This document shows, one piece after another, positions 58,942-64,000 of a stretch of DNA of 64,000 nt; position 1 is the first letter of the stretch; each line of letters starts with the position of its first letter. Origin of the DNA: Amycolatopsis decaplanina DSM 44594 (GTDB lineage Bacteria > Actinomycetota > Actinomycetes > Mycobacteriales > Pseudonocardiaceae); the NCBI RefSeq assembly GCF_000342005.1, contig NZ_AOHO01000074.1, forward strand, positions 496,001-560,000. The letters run 5' to 3'. The notes under the pieces were generated by a model. It did no database searches, had not been told where the DNA came from, and was given only the letters and a program-made list of their open reading frames with translations. A program made the position numbers and the translations under genes.

Positions 58942-60134
58942 GTCGACAGCTTCTCCAGGGCATCCGCCAGCGCACGGGCACCGTGGTCGACGTCCTCCGC
59001 CTCGGAGAACTCCTCCGGGGAATGGCTGATCCCGGTGGGGTTGCGCACGTAGAGCATCCCGGACGGGACGAACCCGGCGAGGATCGCCGCGTCGTGCCCG
59101 GCCCCGGTCGGCAGTTCCGGCGGCCCGCCCAGCCAGGTGCCCAGGTCGCGGCGCAGCGCGTCGTCGAAGATCACGTCGTCCGAGTACGACTCCCTCGTGA
59201 CCTCGACGCGGCAGCCTTCCTGCCCGGCCGCCTCTTCGGCCAGCTTCGCGATCTCCGCGACCAGTTCGGGCGTGTCCGTGCCCGGCACCCGCGCGTCCAG
59301 CCACAGGTCCACAGTGGACGCGATGACGTTGGTCCCGCCGGGGATGGGCACGAGCCTCCCGACGGTGGCCCTCGCGTCGGCGGTCGCCTTCGCCAGTTTC
59401 CGTACGGCGAGAACGGTCTCGGCCGCCGGGATCATCGGATCACGACGATCACCGATCAGCGTCGCACCGGCGTGGTTTCCCTGCCCCTGGAAGGAGAATC
59501 GCCACCGGCCGTGCGCGATCACCGTGTTGCCGACGGCGACCGGCGAGCCGAGGTCGATCAGCCCGCGCCCCTGCTCGACGTGCAGTTCCAGGAACCGTCC
59601 GATCAGCCCGAGCCGCTCGGGGTCCCGGCCGACGCGATCGGGATCGAGCCCGGTTTTCGCCGCCGCTTCGGCGAACGTGACGCCGTCCGGGTCCCGCAAG
59701 CCGCGGGCCTTGTCCGCGTCGATGGTCCCGGTCAGCAGCCGCGAACCGAGGCAAGGCACACCGAATCGGCCACCTTCCTCCTCGGCGAAGACCACGACGG
59801 CGAACGGCTTGGCGGGACGGAATCCCTTGGCCTGCAAGATCTCCACCGCGTCAAGCGCGCTCGCGACGCCGAGCGGGCCATCGAAGGCGCCGCCGCCGGG
59901 AACCGAATCGAGATGGCTCCCGGTGACGACCGCGCCCGGACCGGGTGTGCCCCACCAGGCCCAGATGTTGCCGTTGCGGTCGGTTTCGACGCCCAGGCCC
60001 AGCCGCCCGGCGCGCTCGACGAACCACGCGCGTAGTTCGGTTTCGGCCGCGTCGAAGGCGTGACGGGAGTAGCCGCCACGTTTCGGGTCGCGACCGACGT
60101 CCGAGATCTCCTCCAGCAGCGAGGACGCGGTCAC
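58938..60134 (-). CDS. M20-family amidohydrolase (allantoate amidohydrolase-like) in the hut operon
   Basis: A 398-residue metallopeptidase-fold enzyme with the di-zinc motifs TGSHLDSVPGGGAFDG near residue 75, FAEEEGGRFGVPCLGSRL near 115, ELHVEQG near 190 and SHSPEEF near the C-terminus. The family includes allantoate and N-carbamoyl amino-acid hydrolases. Encoded between hutU and hutF with 4-bp overlaps. No hutG (formylglutamate deformylase) is present, so it plausibly hydrolyses N-formyl-glutamate; that is inference from context. Confidence 0.9.
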   Translation of the reverse strand: MTASSLLEEISDVGRDPKRGGYSRHAFDAAETELRAWFVERAGRLGLGVETDRNGNIWAWWGTPGPGAVVTGSHLDSVPGGGAFDGPLGVASALDAVEILQAKGFRPAKPFAVVVFAEEEGGRFGVPCLGSRLLTGTIDADKARGLRDPDGVTFAEAAAKTGLDPDRVGRDPERLGLIGRFLELHVEQGRGLIDLGSPVAVGNTVIAHGRWRFSFQGQGNHAGATLIGDRRDPMIPAAETVLAVRKLAKATADARATVGRLVPIPGGTNVIASTVDLWLDARVPGTDTPELVAEIAKLAEEAAGQEGCRVEVTRESYSDDVIFDDALRRDLGTWLGGPPELPTGAGHDAAILAGFVPSGMLYVRNPTGISHSPEEFSEAEDVDHGARALADALEKLST

Positions 60135-61783
60135 TCGGCATCCCGCATCGGCACGCGCACGCCGCGCTCGTCGGCGACGTCGGCGGCGCGGTCGTATCCG
60201 GCGTCGACGTGCCGGATGACACCCATACCCGGGTCGTTGGTGAGCACGCGCTCGAGTTTCCGCGCGGCCAGCGGGGTTCCGTCGGCCACGCTGACCTGGC
60301 CCGCGTGGATGGAGCGGCCCATGCCGACGCCGCCGCCGTGGTGGATCGACACCCAGCTGGCGCCCGACGAGGTGTTGACCAGCGCGTTCAGCAGCGGCCA
60401 GTCGGCGATCGCGTCGGATCCGTCGGCCATGCCTTCGGTCTCGCGGTACGGCGAGGCGACGCTGCCCGAGTCGAGGTGGTCGCGGCCGATGACGACCGGT
60501 GCCTTCAGCTCACCGCTGGCGACCATCTCGTTGAACCGCAGACCCGCGAGGTGCCGCTCGCCGTAGCCGAGCCAGCAGATCCGCGACGGCAGCCCCTGGA
60601 ACGCGACGCGCTCACCGGCGAGCCGGATCCAGCGCGCGAGGGATTCGTTCTCGGGGAACAGTTCCAGCATCGCGCGGTCGGTCGCCGCGATGTCCTCGGG
60701 GTCGCCGGACAGCGCCGCCCAGCGGAACGGGCCGTTGCCCTCGCAGAACAGCGGGCGGATGTAGGCGGGCACGAATCCTGGGAAGTCGAACGCGCGCTCG
60801 CAGCCGCCGAGTTTCGCCTCACCGCGCAGGGAGTTGCCGTAGTCGAAGACTTCGGCGCCCTTGTCGAGGAAGCCGAGCATCGCCTCCACGTGCTCCGCCA
60901 TCGACTCGCGAGCACGCTCGGTGAACTCGTCGGGCTTCTTGTCCGCGTAGTCCTGCCACTCGTCGACGCCGATACCCTTGGGAAGGTAGGAAAGCGGGTC
61001 GTGCGCGGAGGTCTGGTCGGTGACGATGTCGACCTCGACGCCGCGGCGCAGCAGTTCGGGCAGTACTTCGGCGGCGTTGCCGACCACGCCGACGGACAGC
61101 GCGCGCTTCTCCTTCTTCGCGGCCTCCACCCGGCGGATCGCGTCGTCAAGGTCATCGGCGACCTCGTCGAGGTAGCGAGTCTCCACGCGGCGGTGAGCAC
61201 GCTGCGGGTCGCATTCGACGACCAGCGCGACGCCGTCGTTCATCGTGACGGCCAGCGGCTGCGCGCCGCCCATGCCACCGAGGCCGGCGGTGACGGTGAG
61301 CGTGCCCTTGAGGCTGCCGCCGAACCGCTTCTTGGCGACAGCGGCGAAGGTCTCGTACGTGCCCTGCAGAATTCCCTGCGTGCCGATGTAGATCCAGGAC
61401 CCCGCGGTCATCTGGCCGTACATGGTCAGGCCCTGCGCCTCCAGGCGGCGGAATTCCGGCCACGTCGCCCAGTCGCCGACGAGGTTGGAGTTCGCGATGA
61501 GCACCCGCGGCGCCCATTCGTGGGTCCGGAACACGCCGACCGGCTTGCCGGACTGGACGAGCAGGGTCTCGTCGGCGTCCAAAGTGGTCAGCTCGCGGGT
61601 GATGGCGTCGAAACTGGCCCAGTTGCGGGCGGCCTTGCCGGTGCCGCCGTAGACGACCAGGTCCTCCGGGCGCTCGGCGACCTCGGGGTCGAGATTGTTG
61701 TGGAACATCCGCAACGCGGCTTCGGTCTGCCAGTTCTTCGCGGTGAGCGTGGTGCCTCGGGCGGCACGGACCGTGCGGGTCAT
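60131..61783 (-). CDS. hutU: Urocanate hydratase
   Basis: A 550-residue protein of the NAD-dependent urocanase family. Conserved stretches include YGGTGKAARNWASFDAI near residue 45, MTAGSWIYIGTQGILQGTYE near 130 and SVSVHHGGGVGMGRS-like ASWVSIHHGGGVGMGRS near 455. Converts urocanate to imidazolonepropionate (step 2). ATG at 61783 chosen; 4 bp after hutH stop. Confidence 0.96.
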   Translation of the reverse strand: MTRTVRAARGTTLTAKNWQTEAALRMFHNNLDPEVAERPEDLVVYGGTGKAARNWASFDAITRELTTLDADETLLVQSGKPVGVFRTHEWAPRVLIANSNLVGDWATWPEFRRLEAQGLTMYGQMTAGSWIYIGTQGILQGTYETFAAVAKKRFGGSLKGTLTVTAGLGGMGGAQPLAVTMNDGVALVVECDPQRAHRRVETRYLDEVADDLDDAIRRVEAAKKEKRALSVGVVGNAAEVLPELLRRGVEVDIVTDQTSAHDPLSYLPKGIGVDEWQDYADKKPDEFTERARESMAEHVEAMLGFLDKGAEVFDYGNSLRGEAKLGGCERAFDFPGFVPAYIRPLFCEGNGPFRWAALSGDPEDIAATDRAMLELFPENESLARWIRLAGERVAFQGLPSRICWLGYGERHLAGLRFNEMVASGELKAPVVIGRDHLDSGSVASPYRETEGMADGSDAIADWPLLNALVNTSSGASWVSIHHGGGVGMGRSIHAGQVSVADGTPLAARKLERVLTNDPGMGVIRHVDAGYDRAADVADERGVRVPMRDAE

Positions 61784-61787
61784 GGGC

Positions 61788-63314
61788 TCAGACCTCCAGT
61801 TGGGCCGCGGCGAGGACGGCACCCGACGCGACGAGTTCTTCGGCGGCGGCGATCTCCGGCGCCAGATGACGGTCGGGGCCGGGGCCCTCGACCTTGGTGC
61901 GGACGAGATCCCGGACCCGGCCGGTGACCGGCGACGGGGTCAGGGGCGCGCGCATGTCGAGTGCCCGCGCGGCGGTGAGCAGTTCGATGGCGAGGACGGT
62001 GTTGAGACCCTCGACGGCCTTGCGCAGCTTGCGCGCGGCGGACCAGCCCATGGAGACGTGGTCCTCCTGCATCGCGCTGCTCGGGATCGAATCGACCGAC
62101 GCCGGCACCGCGAGCCGTTTGAGTTCGCTGACCACGGCCGCCTGCGTGTACTGGGCGATCATGTGGCCGGAGTCGACGCCGGCGTCGAACGCGAGGAACG
62201 GCGGCAGGCCGTGCGAGCGGGCCTTGTCGAGCATGCGGTCCGTGCGGCGCTCGGCGATGCTCGCGACGTCCGCGAGCGGGATGGCGAGGAAGTCGAGCAC
62301 GTACGCGACCGGGGCGCCGTGGAAGTTGCCGTTCGACTCGACGCGGCCGTCGGACAACACGACCGGGTTGTCGACCGCGGACTGAAGCTCACGCCAGGCG
62401 ACGAGTTCGGCGTGCGTGAGGCTGTCCCGCGCGCCACCGTGCACCTGGGGCGCGCAGCGAAGGGAGTACGCGTCCTGGACACGGTTGCAATCGGGGCCGC
62501 GGTGGCTCTCGACGATCTTCGAATCCTGGAGCGCCGTCCACATGCGCCGGGCGCTCAGCGCCTGGCCCGGGTGCGGACGCAGCGCCTGGAGTTCGGCGGC
62601 GAAGGCGCGATCGGTGCCGAGAAGCGCTTCGACGCTCATCGCCGCGGTGATGTCGGCGGTGTCGAGGAGCTTGCGCAGGTCAGCGGCGGCCAGCAGGAGC
62701 ATGCCGAGCATGCCGTCGGTCCCGTTCGTGAGGGCGAGGCCCTCCTTCTCCGCGAGAACGACCGGCTCGATCCCGGCGTGCTTCAGCGCGTCGGCGGCCT
62801 GGACGACTTCGCCGTTGTAGGAGACTTCGCCCTCCCCCATCAGCGCGAGCGCGACAGCGGCCAGCGGCGCGAGGTCGCCGGAGCAGCCGAGAGAGCCGTA
62901 CTCGTGCACGAGCGGGGTGATCCCGGCGTTGAGCAGGGCCGCAAGCGCTTGCGCGGTCTGCGGGCGAATGCCGGTGTAACCACTGGTGAGAGTGCGCAAA
63001 CGCAGCAGCATCAGCGCGCGCACGACCTCGGTCTCCACGACCGGGCCCGCGCCGGCCGCGTGTGAGCGGATCAGCGACCGCTGGAGCGCGGTGCGGCTCT
63101 CGAGCGGGATGTGCCTGGTGGCGAGCGCCCCGAAGCCCGTCGAAACGCCGTACGTCGGCGTCTCGGCGTGAGCGAGGTTGTCGATGTGCTGACGCGTCGC
63201 GGCAAGGTTCTTCTCGGCCGCTTCGCTGACCGCGACGGGCGAGTGGTCACGGGCGACCGCGACGACCTGTTCAGGCCGAAGCGGTTCGGACCCCAGAAGT
63301 ACGGTTTCCGGCAT
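61788..63314 (-). CDS. hutH: Histidine ammonia-lyase
   Basis: A 508-residue MIO-dependent lyase. The triad forming the MIO cofactor is Cys-Ser-Gly here (SLGCSGDLAPL, near residue 144) rather than the more common Ala-Ser-Gly. Also present are YGVSTGFGALATR and the QDAYSLRCAPQVHG active-site segment. Deaminates histidine to urocanate (step 1). The frame is open upstream, but ATG at 63314 gives the standard N-terminus; ATG at 63335 is the alternative. First gene of the operon. Confidence 0.95.
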   Translation of the reverse strand: MPETVLLGSEPLRPEQVVAVARDHSPVAVSEAAEKNLAATRQHIDNLAHAETPTYGVSTGFGALATRHIPLESRTALQRSLIRSHAAGAGPVVETEVVRALMLLRLRTLTSGYTGIRPQTAQALAALLNAGITPLVHEYGSLGCSGDLAPLAAVALALMGEGEVSYNGEVVQAADALKHAGIEPVVLAEKEGLALTNGTDGMLGMLLLAAADLRKLLDTADITAAMSVEALLGTDRAFAAELQALRPHPGQALSARRMWTALQDSKIVESHRGPDCNRVQDAYSLRCAPQVHGGARDSLTHAELVAWRELQSAVDNPVVLSDGRVESNGNFHGAPVAYVLDFLAIPLADVASIAERRTDRMLDKARSHGLPPFLAFDAGVDSGHMIAQYTQAAVVSELKRLAVPASVDSIPSSAMQEDHVSMGWSAARKLRKAVEGLNTVLAIELLTAARALDMRAPLTPSPVTGRVRDLVRTKVEGPGPDRHLAPEIAAAEELVASGAVLAAAQLEV

Positions 63315-63397
63315 AGCCCCATTGGACAACGCCATGCCCGCTGGTGGGCGGCGCCAACCGGTGGTTGTGTCTGGTATCCAAGACACGCACGGTGGGA

Positions 63398-63622
63398 GCA
63401 AGGGACCTTTGCTACCGCGGGCAGGGTGTGTGGAAATAGGGACGTTGAGTGTCCCTGTTTCCACACACCGCGCACTCCGCGTAACCATGCGTACTGACCG
63501 TGTGGATTTTGGGACATCTGACGTCCCGAAATCCACACGGTCACCACAGAGGGGAGCAAGGGACCTTTGCTACCGCTTCTCTCAACGTTGAGAGAAGCGG
63601 TAGCAAAGGTCCCTTGCTCCCC
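63398..63622. repeat. Composite palindromic element, copy 2 (inverted relative to copy 1)
   Basis: Order is the reverse of 51175-51461: AGCAAGGGACCTTTGCTACC (63398-63417), hairpin B (63425-63469), hairpin A (63496-63542), then a perfect 72-bp palindrome (63551-63622) centred on AACGTT. Hairpins A and B are reverse complements of the earlier copies with a few substitutions, and the spacer with its CGCGGAGT-type core is also shared. It lies between the divergent hutH and IclR genes. Confidence 0.92.
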
Positions 63623-63646
63623 CCCCGCACGAAACAGGAGGTCGGC

Positions 63647-64000
63647 ATGGGCGACAGCAGCGAAGTCCCGGCCCTACGACGCGGTCTCGGCATCCTTCGC
63701 GCCCTCGCCGCCCGCCCGGGCCCGGTGTCGGCGGCCGCGATCGCGCGCGAACTCGGCCTCCCGCGTTCGACGACGTATCACCTGCTCGCCGAACTGGAGG
63801 CCGCCGGTTTCGTGACACACCTGCCGGCCGAGCGCCGGTACGGCCTCGGCATCGCCGCGTTCGAACTCGGATCGGCCTATCTGCGGCACGACCCGCTGGA
63901 ACGCCTCGCGCTCCCGCTGCTGCGCAAACTCGCCGACCGGGTCGGCCACACCGCGCATCTGGGCGTGCTTCACGGCAACGAGTCGCTCTACCTGGTCAAA
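63647..64000 (+). CDS. IclR-family transcriptional regulator (right end cut off)
   Basis: The first 118 residues of an IclR protein: winged helix (VSAAAIARELGLPRSTTYHL) and the start of the effector domain (HTAHLGVLHGNESLYLVK). ATG at 63647 follows CAGGAGG. Divergent from the hut operon and so a candidate regulator of histidine use, although regulators of other families control hut in other bacteria. Its ribosome site begins only ~14 bp after a 72-bp palindrome. Confidence 0.92.
   Translation, partial: MGDSSEVPALRRGLGILRALAARPGPVSAAAIARELGLPRSTTYHLLAELEAAGFVTHLPAERRYGLGIAAFELGSAYLRHDPLERLALPLLRKLADRVGHTAHLGVLHGNESLYLVK

Overview
The window is high-GC, densely coded DNA with GTG starts and many GTGA/ATGA overlaps, typical of a filamentous actinomycete. 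Predicted secreted polysaccharide enzymes, DasR-type sites, separate topoisomerase IV genes (parE/parC, absent from mycobacteria) and very abundant palindromic intergenic repeats suggest a Pseudonocardiaceae-like organism, possibly Amycolatopsis. The genus is an inference.

Region by region. 1-6 kb: a translationally coupled minus-strand operon (MDR dehydrogenase, atypical PTPS-family protein, GT4 glycosyltransferase, methyltransferase, UPF0104-type membrane domain continuous with a GTP cyclohydrolase II domain). It is flanked by a creatininase-family gene and a divergent CDP-alcohol phosphatidyltransferase. The cyclohydrolase has Met where GTP cyclohydrolase II has its catalytic Tyr, which predicts a formamidopyrimidine (FAPy) product. 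6-15 kb: tautomerase/TetR pair, PAS-GGDEF-EAL protein, stand-alone ketosynthase, membrane protein, small ATPase, PobA-like hydroxylase, LigD polymerase domain, chitin-type LPMO. 15-20 kb: a TPR-CHAT protease-like gene preceded by a previously uncalled 57-codon Cys/His-rich ORF, then two overlapping paralogous genes and a 76-nt palindrome. 20-28 kb: ABC transporter, reductases and regulators, a decayed junction with two gene remnants, an LLM/FMN-reductase pair, GH76. 28-33 kb: parE-parC. 33-37 kb: an acyl-CoA catabolism operon (thiolase, SRPBCC, MaoC, SDR) ending in a decayed acyl-CoA dehydrogenase. 37-44 kb: secreted HAF-repeat protein, RraA-like protein, ThuA/GH3 operon, LysR, DsbA/MauE pair. 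44-56 kb: amino-acid binding lipoprotein, HrpB helicase, voltage-sensor-like membrane protein, an ABC operon with an embedded secreted hydrolase, TetR/FAD-monooxygenase divergon, a two-component system, and a two-gene unit of unknown role. 56-64 kb: a complete five-gene histidine utilisation operon (hutH, hutU, M20 amidohydrolase, hutF, hutI) and an IclR regulator running off the right edge.

A layer of short palindromic elements (at least five sequence families) lies over the whole window, mostly at gene 3' ends. In many cases the element itself supplies the stop codon. A composite of three palindromes occurs twice in opposite orientations (51.2 and 63.4 kb). No tRNA, rRNA, CRISPR array, transposase or phage gene was recognised.
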